DNA of 64,000 nucleotides from Massospora cicadina (taxonomy: Eukaryota > Entomophthoromycota > Entomophthoromycetes > Entomophthorales > Entomophthoraceae): NCBI GenBank assembly GCA_022478985.1, contig JAKSZP010000010.1:368033-432032 (forward strand), read 5' to 3'. This document shows positions 22,860 through 33,560 of the stretch, in pieces (positions within the stretch are counted from its first letter, which is position 1; each line of letters starts with the position of its first letter). The notes beneath the pieces were generated by a model. The model was not told where the DNA came from and did not search any database. It saw only the letters and a program-made list of their open reading frames with translations. The position numbers and the translations under genes are program-made.

Positions 22860-24341
22860 AACACCGCACCAGCTGGATATGAGGAAGTCAAAGTTACCTT
22901 AGACGCGGTGCTTAAAAACCAAGATAAACTTCTGCAATAAAGAGATGCTGTAATGCACCAACTTGATAGTACATTTAGCCAAATGCAAATTTTGGGGTAA
23001 CAAAACAAAAAACTCGCCAAATGATTGAATGATACCACCAAATGGCTGCAGTACACAGAACAAATATTGACCAATACCTCTCAGTACTCTCGCTGGGACC
23101 AGGATGATCATCAAGAGGTGGCATCATATGATGAAGAATATGACACTAGTCAGAGCTACTACACTTAGGATGGTAGTACCGGATATGAATATGAGTTGGA
23201 ATGACACTTCCCTCAAGTAATGGTGGTGCCGCCCATGGCAGAAAGTCACGCTACCCCTGAAGTGGTGGACATTCCAACTTTTGCTAATCCAGCTCCTCAT
23301 CAAGAAACTGCTTTTGGACCTTGATCCATTCCTCAGTATAGCCCAAAACCCTGTGAACAGGATGAGGAGGTTATTATTGTAAAATTATCTCCATTTGACT
23401 GCAACGGGAACATTCATGGGTTCTTCAAATGGTTTGAGTTTGCAGCAGAAGGTGCCTCTGATAGATGGAAGGTTAAGTTGTTAGTATCTGCCTTGGATGT
23501 CAGATGCGCCGATCAGGTCACCTGTTCCCTCCCAAGTAGCTCTGTCACCTATAAGGACATAAAGGATACTGTACTCCACCTGTTTGGGGATACTTCAAAG
23601 ATGTTGCAGCAAAAAGCAGAATTCTTAAAAATTGGATTCTGTCAAAACGAGACTCTTCTAGAGCTTGCTGATTGATTCACAACAGTAGCCCATGTGTTGA
23701 TTGGAGCTGGGTACTTAGCGGAAGCCAACGTGTGCATTGCCATGACCTCTGTGGTGAAGCCATATTGCGAACTTCATAATGTTATTTCACCGCTTCTGGA
23801 TGATGATGTACCTCTGCTCAAGATTGTACAATTTTTGCATCGTTTATCCCCTAACTTTTCGCCGCCAAATATGGAATGGAAGACTACCGCTGCTACTGCA
23901 CCCTCTTATTCAGGAGAATACTCTCATCTGCCTCCAGCTCCAGTTAGTAATCCTCAGCCTTTCTATAACTCTGCGCCTCATCCTCAGCTGAATTATACTC
24001 AACAGTTTGATCAGCGACAATGGTATGGCCATAAACCCGTCAGCAACCCAGTTATCAATCAGGACCTAGTTATGCTGACTGTCAACAATCAGCTTACTGA
24101 CCTGGGGCTTGTTATGCTGAACAACCCCAAACTTTCCAGTTTGGACCCTCTTATGAAAATCAAGGACGTGGCTCTTACAGGGTTAGCTGCTATGTATGCG
24201 GCCACTCTGGTCACTTGGCGAAATTATGCCATAACCGCCGAGTGCACTACATACACCAAGATCAATATTACCAGGGAAAAGATGGAGCAGAGTAAATATG
24301 GGACTCTCTACCTCCGCGATTCCAACCCAAAACTTCCCTAA
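22860..24341 (+). pseudogene. G4 Gag with intact CCHC zinc knuckle
   Basis: From 23,222 a plus frame runs with a single early stop (TGA near 23,320) through a capsid-like part (GFFKWFEFAAEGASDRWK, DIKDTVLHLFGD). After a stop near 23,673 it continues through a Pro/Gln/Tyr-rich linker (near 23,900-24,060). In another frame, 24,188-24,229 encodes CYVCGHSGHLAKLC, a complete zinc knuckle. Gag would form the particle and bind genomic RNA. No collagen-like repeat is seen here, unlike in G2 and G3. Confidence 0.85.
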
Positions 24342-24699
24342 ATCAATAGTAGTATACCCTGCAAAAGTCCCTCAGTACAATGACGGACTTTTATATCAGC
24401 AGCTGGTTGGAGGAGTAAGCGTAGTAACATGAGCTCAAGCCAAGGCGGCGGCAGAAGAAGAGTTTCCCAAACAACTGAAGCCATATGCCTGTCAAATACT
24501 TGATCAAGCTTCCTTGGACCAACTAGATTCTGCCGCGGATGCACCAACTCTGAAAGAAGTAAACGTCGCCCTTCTGGTAGATGCCATTGTCAAAGAATAC
24601 CCCCAAGTCGGTGAGGGGATAATGAGTTTTCTTGAAAAAAGAGAGCCCATAAATGTTAATGTATTAAACAATCAATATTCTTCTTATTCTTAGTGTATA

Positions 24700-25240
24700 T
24701 AATGTGATATTTTTGTAGCAAAAAATAGAATTCGCGCTATAATAGATACTGGTGCTCCAGTCAACATAGTTTCCACTAAATTGATGTCAAAGTTGACGTT
24801 GGAGCCTGATGTGGACCATCGAATGGTTTACAGAACTTCTGGAACAGTAAGCACTGTCTCTGAGGGGCTTTCAGTGCGCTACCTCTGCGCTTTGGGTCCA
24901 TTGTCATTGTAGCCCTTGCAATTGTGCTGCCAAAAAAAACTATGACCTTTTAATTGGGACCGCTTTCCAGCGCTATTTTGGGGCTGTTGTTAATATGATG
25001 GAGGAGACCCTCGCCATTCTGAGTCAGCGGATCCCAATTTACTTTCCACTAGTGGAGTACTGAAGGATCCGGTGCATATGAGCCGTATCAACCTTGCCTA
25101 TAGTAATGGGGTGATGCCAGTTCGCTATAACTGACTAAAGCAAGACTTGGGCCCTTCCCCCAGCAGATATATGAATATCAAGGGATACCTCTTCGAGTGG
25201 CAGAACCCATATCTATCCCTTCTGGCCATCAAGTCTTAGT
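24700..25240 (+). pseudogene. G4 aspartic protease
   Basis: AIIDTGAPVNIVSTKLM is encoded around 24,736-24,787. The active-site DTGA at 24,745-24,756 is unchanged. A stop follows near 24,910, and the rest of the domain continues in other frames. It lies between Gag and RT. Confidence 0.85.
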
Positions 25241-25249
25241 GAACACTTA

Positions 25250-26400
25250 GTTAGAGGTGGAAGTGCCTGTTGGGCTATATGGGGAAGCCATTGGGCTCTA
25301 TCATCAAACACAGTTTGAGTTGCATGTGGCTCCAGGGGTTATACTTCTGGGACATTGGGAGATTGAGGTTTTGTTAGCAAACCTCCAGAGCAAACCAATG
25401 CCAATCCACCTACGCCAGGTTGTAGCTTATTTACATCTAACTCTAATAGACGAGGTCCATCAGGTTCATGATTTTAAGTTATTGGATGAATTTGGTCTAC
25501 TGGACGAGACACCTGCCAACATACTAACGGTGGTACCGCGGATTAAGTTAACTGGATTATCAGAAGAACAAAAAGACCAAGAAATAGCTTTATTTCAGAA
25601 GTATAAGGAAATTTTATTGTTGACAATCATGGTTTAGGGTGTGGACAGAGGGTGGCTATCAAGTAGACAAAGGAGATCGTCTTCTATAAAGTCTCAGCTG
25701 ATCCGTCAATTGTGGGCAGTGGAAGACATTGTTACCGATGAAATCAACAAGTTGTTAGAACAAGGGATGCTCAAACCATCCAAAAGCCCGTGGGCTTCGC
25801 CTGTTCTAATTGTAAAAAGGAAGGATGGCACCAACTGCGTAGTAATAGACTATCAAAAGCTCAACAGTATTACAAAAAAATAATATCCCTTGCCAAGAAT
25901 TGATGATGTTCTGGACCAATTAGGGGAGCCCATTATTTTTCTGCGATGGACTTGATATCAGGTTACTGGCAAATCGAGTTACCCCTGGTTGAACAGGAAA
26001 AATGCGCTGTGATCACCTCTAAAGGCGTTTTTAAAAGACGTGGATGCCTCAAGGGCTGTGCAACGCCCCAGCTACGTTTCAGAGAGCCATGGACAGTATT
26101 CTTGGTAACCTGTAACTGTCATGCATCCTTGTATACCTCGATGATATTAATGTTTTCTCTCAAACCTTTTCAGAGGCTCTTGACCACCTCAAATCAGTAT
26201 TCCGCTGGCTGGCTGAGGCAAACATCAAAATTAAACCTCAAAAATGTAACTTCTTCAATAATCAGCTGGAATACCTGAAGTTTTTGGTAGACTCTAAAGG
26301 GCTGAAACCACAGCTGGCTAAGGTGGAGGCCATCAGCAAAATGACTACTCCTATAGTAAGCACAACATACAGGTATTTTTGGGAATGGTCAGTTACTACC
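25250..26400 (+). pseudogene. G4 reverse transcriptase
   Basis: The pieces in order are: a pre-RT region (25,257-25,637); EINKLLEQGMLKPSKSPWAS and VLIVKRKDGTNCVVIDYQKL (25,740-25,880); MDLISGYWQIELP (25,946-25,985); and YLDDINVFS with the catalytic YLDD at 26,134-26,145. A single TAA and a few frameshifts separate otherwise conserved blocks. Confidence 0.9.
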
Positions 26401-26960
26401 AGCGCTTTATCCCTAATTTTAGCTGTAACGGGGGGCCACTATTTGAGTTGTTAAAAAAGGATGCTGTGTTCAAATGGAAAGAACATCATCAATCTGCTTT
26501 TGATACACTCCGTATGGCATTGATCAGCGCACCGGTGTTATGATATTTAAACTTTGTTTGGGAGTTTATTGTTCAGATGGTCGCGTCCCTCTCCGCTGTT
26601 GGGGCAGTACTTTCTCAGAAAGATGATGAGGGAGAGGAGCATCCTGTAATGTACTGTAGTCGAAGTCTGAACTGTCACAAGCATACTTATACTGTGACCA
26701 AGCGGTAGTGCTTAGCAGTGATCTACACATATAAGCAATTCAGAGTCTATCTGAATGGGGTAAAGTTTAAAGTAGTAACAGATCACTCATCATTACGCTG
26801 GTAGCAGAACCTCAAAGAACCTGAAGGATGGTTGGCTTGATGGGCTCTTAAGTTTCAGGCTTATGATTTTGAGATTCTCCATTGGCTGGGAGTAAAGCAT
26901 CAGAGTGCTGACTGTTTATCTCAATTACTGACTATTGCAATGTCAGTGGACCTCAGCGAC
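26400..26960 (+). pseudogene. G4 RNase H
   Basis: The plus strand shows SLSAVGAVLSQKDDE (26,585-26,630), HPVMYCSRSLN, FKVVTDHSSLRW and HQSADCLSQLL near 26,905. These are the conserved blocks of gypsy RNase H. The stops are TAG and TGA at positions where Trp or Gln is expected. Confidence 0.85.
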
Positions 26961-27019
26961 ATAATGTACAATAAGATGCTCAGCAGAAAAATGATGACAA
27001 ACCACCCCAGGTAATTAAA

Positions 27020-28140
27020 GTGTTAAATGAGGTGCAAACAAATACCTTCCAATGTAATGGGGAACTGTACAAGTGGATCAGCAATTCTACAGTATACTTT
27101 CCATGCCCCTCAGCACGTTTGGGAATCATTATGAGCGCGCACAAGTCAATCAGACATGGTGGAGTGCGTAAGACTATGGAGTTGTTACGCCCCCATACTA
27201 TTGGGAAAGTATAAGTTTTGATGTACTCTAAACTATTTCCTGTTGCCATCAGTGCCAAGTGGAGAAGCCATTTCGCCATACAACGTCATATCAGTTAGAA
27301 AACCACATTTCGCATGGCACATGGGTTCCCTCGATGTCATTAGCACCTTGCCTCAGAGCCAACTATTGTAAGCATATTCTTGTGGCTATTGACCACTTGA
27401 CCTGGTGCGTTGAAGTGAGGGTGATATGAGACTTGGGGCCAGTTACAATGGCCAGGTTTGTGATGGAATGCATCATTCAGCGACACAGCTGCCCTCAGTT
27501 TATTCTCACCAACAATGGAACTAACTTCACCTTGCACATCCTACCCAAACTGAATAAGCTTATGGGAATCCGTGGGGTTCTGACAACCCCATACCTCCAC
27601 AAATCCAATGGAATGGTTGAACGGGTGAATGGAACTCTGGTGAACATACTACAAAATTAGTAATGTATCAACCTTCTGATTGGAGCTCTCTCTATTCCAC
27701 TGCCGTGTTCACCTATAATATTAATATTATTCTGCCACAGGGAAGAGATCCTTCCAACTACTATACGGCCAACACCTAGCTCTTCTGGCGTTACTTTATT
27801 CGTATGTAGAAGACACCAGTAGACTGGAACCCCACCGCTATTTGACTAACCTTGTGATCATTCTGATCAAATTGAAAACCAAAGCATATTTCTTCAGCTT
27901 ATCCAAGAAGATCAGGAATCAGGCCACTAATCAGGCATATCATAGTGGCTGGCGCTGTTTAAGGAAGGCGATATGGTTCTTTTCCATGACCAACATGGAT
28001 TTGGGTGGAAACACAAGCTGGCCAGTATTTGGATTGGTCTGTTCAAAGCTATAGAGAAAACTGGAGTCAATGCATATACCTTCAAGGATCCTGCAAGTGG
28101 CCAGATCATTAACTGAGTACACGTGAAGTTCCTCTGACCT
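27020..28140 (+). pseudogene. G4 integrase
   Basis: The zinc domain includes MSAHKSIRHGGVRKTME (27,131-27,180) and a CCHQC segment near 27,240. The core keeps LTNNGTNFT at about 27,500-27,530 (DNG changed to NNG) and SNGMVERVNG with the catalytic Glu near 27,605-27,635. A C-terminal region follows to the polypurine tract. Confidence 0.85.
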
Positions 28141-28169
28141 TACAAACAATAAGATCCTATCATCCAGTC

Positions 28170-28182
28170 AAGGAGGGGGTAA
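28170..28182 (+). other. Polypurine tract of G4
   Basis: AAGGAGGGGGTAA lies directly before the 3' LTR start TGTCATG. The same GGGTAA-TGTCA junction, on the minus strand, marks the G1 3' LTR at 7,048. Confidence 0.85.
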
Positions 28183-28743
28183 TGTCATGATTCCAATATG
28201 ACTGGACAATAATTGTGGGACAGCTAGGGAGAATCCTCCAAAAATGGTATCAGTTATAATTATTTGAGTGCCTCAAGATGAGGTAATATTGGGACATAAT
28301 GGGTTTTGATTGGATATAAAGGGTTTATTGGATCGCCTCTATATAAGGCAATAAGGAAATGTCGACATTTGATGAATATGAAGTAAATCGCCTACAATTA
28401 GGGCGACAGAGGATTAGAGAATAACAAGCCAAATTTGAGGAGAATTGGCGGAATAAAATAGGCCAAGCTATGAGAGCAGTATCGCCTGAAGCCGCTGTAT
28501 ATAAGTGAGATGGGCGATTGAGAGAGGTAGGTTTTTTATAGTGTAGGAGGGATGGGACAGCGAAAGGTAGCTGTATTTATAAAAACTATTTAAAGAATTA
28601 ATTGAGGAAATTGTTCCTATTTTAAGTATATTTTCAAGTGTTTAAAGGACTGATGATCCCCACATTATCTATCTGTTGCTCAGTGGGTTTGACCTGTGTG
28701 ATTAACATGATGGATCCTAACAATACTGTCCAAATTTATAACA
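28183..28743 (+). repeat. 3' LTR of G4
   Basis: It aligns with 22,186-22,757 over its whole length, with scattered substitutions and small gaps. It ends TTATAACA, followed by TTACC, the right target-site copy. Confidence 0.88.
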
Positions 28744-28748
28744 TTACC

Positions 28749-29400
28749 ATATTCTTGCTCTACGCCCCATTAGTTGAAAGATAATAGGGGGCAGTGAAGT
28801 ATTAGCTGTTACCAAACTGTGACGTTAGTTTTTGAATAACTTGTGATGTTAAATTCAATCCATTCTCAGAAAGTAAGACCCTAAGGCATCTATACTGTGT
28901 GAAAACAGAGTGGAAAAGAAATAAGACCATAGCCTTTGCGATGTTAGAAGGGACAGAAATAGCCTCAACCCACTTGGTTAGATGGTCGATGGCAAGTAGG
29001 ATGTAACAATGGACATGGACCTATGCATAAAGGACCTTCTACATCAATATTGACAACGCTAAATGGCGACAAGAGAGCCATGACTTGCTACTGGAAGTGG
29101 GGTTTATAAAAACCTGCGTCATGCAGGTTAAACAGGATCTAATATATCATACATAGTTTATGAATACTACACAAAATAAATTTTTCACCCAATCATGCAT
29201 CTTCTTGACGGCTCCATGTCCTATTCTGAATTGGCCTTTAAAAATAACTTCAGTTTGTGAGGAAAGTTTCACATAAGACATCCATTTCCATCAATAAATT
29301 TATGAGCATCCTTTCCTTATCTAGGTGTTTTTTGTAATATATTGCAACTCCATCTTGAGCTCCAGTTTATCCAACTAAAGCCTTTAAGCTTCTTAATCAT
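28749..29400 (-). pseudogene. G3 integrase, zinc domain and core
   Basis: On the minus strand near 28,800-29,000: LAIDHLTKWVEAISVP (catalytic Asp region) and LLSENGLNLTSQ, where SDNG is expected (Asp to Glu). The frame then runs into the G4 junction near the NGA(x)-K motif. The zinc domain lies toward 29,150-29,300 in broken frames. Confidence 0.8.
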
Positions 29401-30254
29401 ACATATAAGCGGTATTCCTCATGTATCAACATGGCAAAAGTCAGCATCCTTGATAATCCACCCTCATTCTAGTGTGTAGCTCCAACACAATAAACTTTAA
29501 CAAAGCATAACTATAAATCCATAGCGCCCATCTAGCCAGCCTCCCAACTGTATCCTTCACCTTCTGGACACATCTGAGAGATAAATAATTAGTGATAATG
29601 ATGAAGTGAGTTCATATAGAGAAAGGTCAAAACATACTTTATCACACTGACTATGGCAAAGCAACACGTTGACAATAATGTAGTTCGGTCAGCCTTAGAA
29701 ATGTCTTTACTGAAGTATGCCAGGGATCAGTATACTTGCTTATTGTCTTTCTGGGCTAGAATGGCTACTACATCCATATTTCTAGCATCAGTAATTAAAT
29801 GAAGGGTTGATCAAATTACGGGTGTATAATGAATGAATGGGTATCAAAAGTGGTCCTAAGGAGGTTATAGGCTTGATCCTGCTCAGGATTCCATTTAAAA
29901 AGGTTCTTTGAAGCAGGTAGGCCAATGGTTTGTTGAGGTCAGCAAACAAAGTAATGAACTGTCTGTAGTAACTCACAATACTGAAAAACACTTTGATATC
30001 TCTAAAGCTTTAGTGTTATCCACTCTATTGCGCCAAACTTGTCTGAAAAGGGCTGGAGTCAATGCTTGGTGGTCTTATGCCTGAGGAATCCATATTAAGT
30101 TAGATAAATGAGCATTTGGAAGGCTAAATAAGAAAATCATGCCTTAGCCAAATAAAGACTAGAAAGAGTTACTCAATATTTCCATTAAAAGCATTAGAGA
30201 AACCCATCGTTTGTCAAAGTAAAGCATGCATAATAGCTTTATATCATTTTAATC
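29400..30254 (-). pseudogene. G3 RT C-terminal part and RNase H
   Basis: The minus strand from 30,231 downward shows a palm-like YFDKR in place of YLDD, then PSKCSF, SGIRPPSID and FFSIVSYYRQFITLFADLNKPLAYL (29,900-29,990, read in parts). RNase H relics follow to about 29,400. The bases 30,232-30,254 are one copy of the L4 target duplication. Confidence 0.75.
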
Positions 30255-30429
30255 TTTCTTTCACTTTGATACCTAAATCAAAGCCAAATTCAGATATTTT
30301 AAGAAAAATACAAAACATGACCACTTGATCGAGCCAAATCTTACCAATGTTAATGCAATTGACACCTGCTGCCCCAGCCTGGGGTGGTAATGCCCGCCAT
30401 CTGGCATCTTTCAGCTGACACTAAAGCGC

Positions 30430-31170
30430 ACTTGGGCTGGCTCTGCTAGCCCTCCCAACACTACCGGGCATTATGTCCCCCCTCAGGACTTGGCCCAACA
30501 CCTCGCAAGCTCTCAGGCGGTGCTCCAGAGCCCTTTGGTGCTCCCACGGAACAATTTGCGTTCTGGCCTCCATGTCAAATATGGGAATCTCTTCCCATAT
30601 GCAAGTGCGGCCATCATAAAGATGTCCACGGCAGTTTTCAAACCCGCTGGCTATATTGACATCCACCCCTTTAAGGGGTACTTTGACCTTGGCTTCCGCT
30701 CTGAAGCCAATGCAGCAGCAGCAGCCAAGCTGCAATTAGTTTATAAAAAATATTCCTTTGCCCACCATTTGCACCCAGCTCCCAGATGAGGCCACTTTGG
30801 TGGTCCAGTTCACCAGGTTGCCCTCCTTCCTTTCCCCTGAACGCCTCCACCACAAGCTCGCAGAGGGTTTGGCCATTTACAGCGCAGACCCCATGTTGCA
30901 GTTTCTGGTGCCCCATGGGCAGATCGTCTGGCAGGCCCTCACACCTTTGTGACAATCTTCCCATTTCATCACAACACCCACCTCGTGATTCCCCCCACAC
31001 CGTGATTAAGTCCACCCCTGATCATCCTTTTTGGGCGTGCGTCAAAATGGACACACCATCTGCTCCTTGTATTTTGAGCTCGATCACTCAAAGCGCAAGT
31101 GCCCTAGGCTTCTGCTACTGCCGCTTCTGCCACTCCCCCTCCAGCGCCGCCCCAGCAGCTGCCTCACCCC
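30430..31170 (+). pseudogene. L4 ORF1-like RNA-binding protein
   Basis: One frame encodes YIDIHPFKGYFDLGFRSEAN and an alanine run (30,650-30,735). After a shift, ATLVVQFTRLPSFLSPERL and LAEGLAIYSADPM follow (30,790-30,900). At 31,061-31,102 the codons read CSLYFELDHSKRKC, a zinc knuckle whose second Cys is Tyr. The order of an RRM-like part and knuckle fits ORF1 of Tad-like LINEs; L1 has CSWCNALGHLYSGC in the matching place. Several stops occur. Confidence 0.7.
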
Positions 31171-31354
31171 AATTTTTGAATAGGTGTGATCCTCCTACCC
31201 CAACCTTGGCAAATTCTGGCGTGGCTTCCAAAGCTGCAGCCAATCAAAATTTTAAAAATAAAATTTAAAAATTCAGTCAAATTATGGTTCCCTGAGCCGA
31301 TGGCTGAAACAGTTTCAGCTGAGCTGCCATGGTTGACAGCTTGCAGACAATCAG

Positions 31355-32035
31355 GTGCTGCCAACTCTGCCAACTATGGTGGCTGGGCCGGCACTAGCCA
31401 ATTTAAATCCATTTGAGGCGCTTGAATGGATCGATGATTCAGATTGGGCTTATAATGTTAAGCCTAATTTGCTTTGGAGGAATTCTTCATCAATCCTCCC
31501 AATTCGTGCCCACCGTTTTCTCCCTAAAAACGGTTTTCCAGCTTATAAAATTATAAATAAAATGGCAGTTGAAGCCGCTGCTGCTCCTTCCAACACCCTA
31601 CTACGCCAGCAACTCCATGGGGAGATGGAACCCCTGGTTGAGGGTATTCCTATCCCCAATTTCCCCATTGATTTTGAGGATATGCAGAATATGAGATTGT
31701 GGAGCTCACTTTTGGTGCAAGCCATTCTTACATCGACGTGGCAAAAACCTCTCTTTTTGACCCCAACTATCCCCAAATCCAAAAGCGCATCAATTCTTAC
31801 ACTTGTGTGACGACTCTCATTACTTTCGCTGAGAATCAAATTGCTCAATACATTGAGGCGATGGATACCACTGGCCTCATAAATGAAGAAAACCCGCAGC
31901 TATAACTCCTCATGCCCCATGTCTCTGATGCCCCTACCCCTATGTTGTCCGCCATGGTCCGCCAGCTAAAGCGGGCGCTGGACAAAAGTTTCCCTAAAGC
32001 TTCCTCGCCTTCTGATATGGCTTCCTAGGCTTATA
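31355..32035 (+). pseudogene. L4 second coding-like region, unidentified
   Basis: Two overlapping frames (31,355-31,810 and 31,699-31,905, continuing to 32,030) encode about 220 residues with motifs such as NPFEALEWIDDSDWAY, LVEGIPIPNFPIDFED, VTTLITFAENQIAQYIEAM and LKRALDKSFPKAS. It is not recognised as endonuclease or RT. It lies between the ORF1 knuckle and the LINE 3' tail. A faint resemblance to the open frame at 63,442-63,810 (VTTL..F motif) is noted but not secure. Confidence 0.5.
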
Positions 32036-32178
32036 ACCTAGGGGCTATATTAGGAATTTTTAGAAGATATGATAATCCCTTTGTTTGGCCCATTTGCAAA
32101 TAAAAATGCGTGGCGGCTCCCCCTTTTGGGTTGGGCACCACTAGTGCTAAAAAAATAACTTTATATCGTTTTACAATC

Positions 32179-33150
32179 CATCCATAGCTCTTTGAAAGGT
32201 GGTCTGACATTTCATAACCATTTGGCATCTTGGTCAGCTCAAATAGTCCTTCATTGGAAAATAGGGCGCATTTATCTTGATCCTTGGGCTAGCTCAATCT
32301 GCCAATACCCGCTGGTTATATACATTGTCTAAAATACTAATCTTCATCTAGGAGTCGTAGCAAGTTATAAATCCTAAGAAAATGTTAAATGTCTTTCTTT
32401 GTTACTAATTTAGGCTTTCAGTATTCCGTGACAAATTGGTGACTTCTATATTTTTTGAAAATGAGTAGGAGAGGTGATGTCCATGAGCTTTAGTATGATA
32501 CCAGCAATCCAAATCTATTATCTCCTTGAGCTCTTTAGTGACTTAGGATTTCTCTACTTTTCTTTCATTAAGGCCGTGATCTAATGGGGCAACTTTTATT
32601 TCTACATTTTGTAATCTTTTCATTTTTACCAAAGTCATAATTGTAGGTGAATATAAAGTTGTCATATTCCTCTAGTAGCTCGTCAATCTTTTTTGTTGTT
32701 CATGAGTCAAATTATCGCCATCTGAAGTCAAAGCTAATCCACCATAGGGGTTTCTCTAACCCAAAGTTTTAAAGGCATCCAAACCCTCAGAAACTATCAT
32801 CTTATTGACAGGTAGTAGCCATATATATACTATTGTGGTGTTGGGTCCCACATATGCATTTCAATTGTCAAATTGGCTAGAAGCACCGATATAAGGGTCA
32901 GTGTATGCAAAATAAGAACTCTGGGACAAGTTAAGATCTCCTTCACTAATGGATTATCAGTATCTCATATTTCTAATAGGCTCCTTGAGGAATGTTCACG
33001 TGCACATAGGTGAATTATGACTTTAATCTTGATGGAAATACTTTGGTTCCAGAGATGATAAGGACATTCCTTCTGTTTCATCAACCATATGTGGTGGCAA
33101 TTTCACAAGTGAACCTTGGACATTATATTATATTTTATTGATCATGTCAT
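32179..33150 (-). pseudogene. G3 reverse transcriptase, N-terminal and middle part
   Basis: Near the L4 junction the minus strand reads FELTKMPNGYEMSDHLSKS, the usual F-E-F-T-R-M-P-F-G-L region, and before it a YWQIELA-type motif near 32,300. The N-terminal template-binding part is decayed, at 32,400-32,700. The frame continues at 30,254 beyond L4. Confidence 0.75.
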
Positions 33151-33399
33151 ACATTTATAGTAAGCAGGTGTGATCATTTGTATGTCCCTTCAATCCTTTT
33201 AAGTCTTGATAACTAGAAAGATATGCGTCCCAAGTAAGGATAAGATTTTTGGTGTAATAAGTGATGACATTGTACTCTCAGAGTTGTTGAATCTCAACAG
33301 TATATGTAGCTGGGGTTTTCAAAGGCTACTATTGAGGTGTCAAAGTGTCTGAGGGATATTTTACCAATATGGATTTGGAGTGTAGAATAGGCACTAATA

Positions 33400-33560
33400 G
33401 ACCTTTTGCATTGAAGGCCAGTGGTTCCATACCTTATGTAGTGTGGCAAGTTGGGAGCAATTTTCATTTTTTTATAGGTTTGATGAAATGAAGTTCATTG
33501 GGGACCTACTATCAATAATCACAAAATGGAGTTTTTATGCTTTTAACAGTTACCCAAGTT
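33400..33560 (-). pseudogene. G3 aspartic protease
   Basis: The minus strand reads IIDSRSPMNFISSNL around 33,490-33,540, aligning with DTG/DSG-S-x-N-F-I-S-S of gypsy proteases; the active-site Gly is Arg. The rest is broken by stops. Confidence 0.7.

Larger units (their letters stand above)
22186..28743 (+). mobile_element. Gypsy element G4, the best preserved gypsy copy in the nest
   Basis: LTRs at 22,186-22,757 and 28,183-28,743 bracket plus-strand gag-PR-RT-RNase H-INT. Flanks are GTACC (22,181-22,185) and TTACC (28,744-28,748). Primer binding site and polypurine tract are both clear. The Gag zinc knuckle, protease DTGA and RT YLDD are intact. Stops and frameshifts break the frames, but the copy is less decayed than its host G3, as expected for a younger insertion. 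Confidence 0.92.
30255..32153 (+). mobile_element. Short non-autonomous LINE-like element L4 (ORF1 only)
   Basis: A target duplication flanks it: ATAGCTTTATATCATTTT (in 30,232-30,254) and ATAACTTTATATCGTTTT (in 32,154-32,178), about 22 bp with both edges. The 3' end, GTTGGGCACCACTAGTGCTA plus A7, matches the tails of L1 and L2 (GTTGGGACCATCTAGTACTA; GTTGGAACCACCTAATACTA). Inside is an ORF1-type protein with a zinc knuckle, then a second coding-like part, and no endonuclease or RT. It resembles in principle the half-LINEs known from mammals (HAL1), which depend on a partner LINE. Confidence 0.75.
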
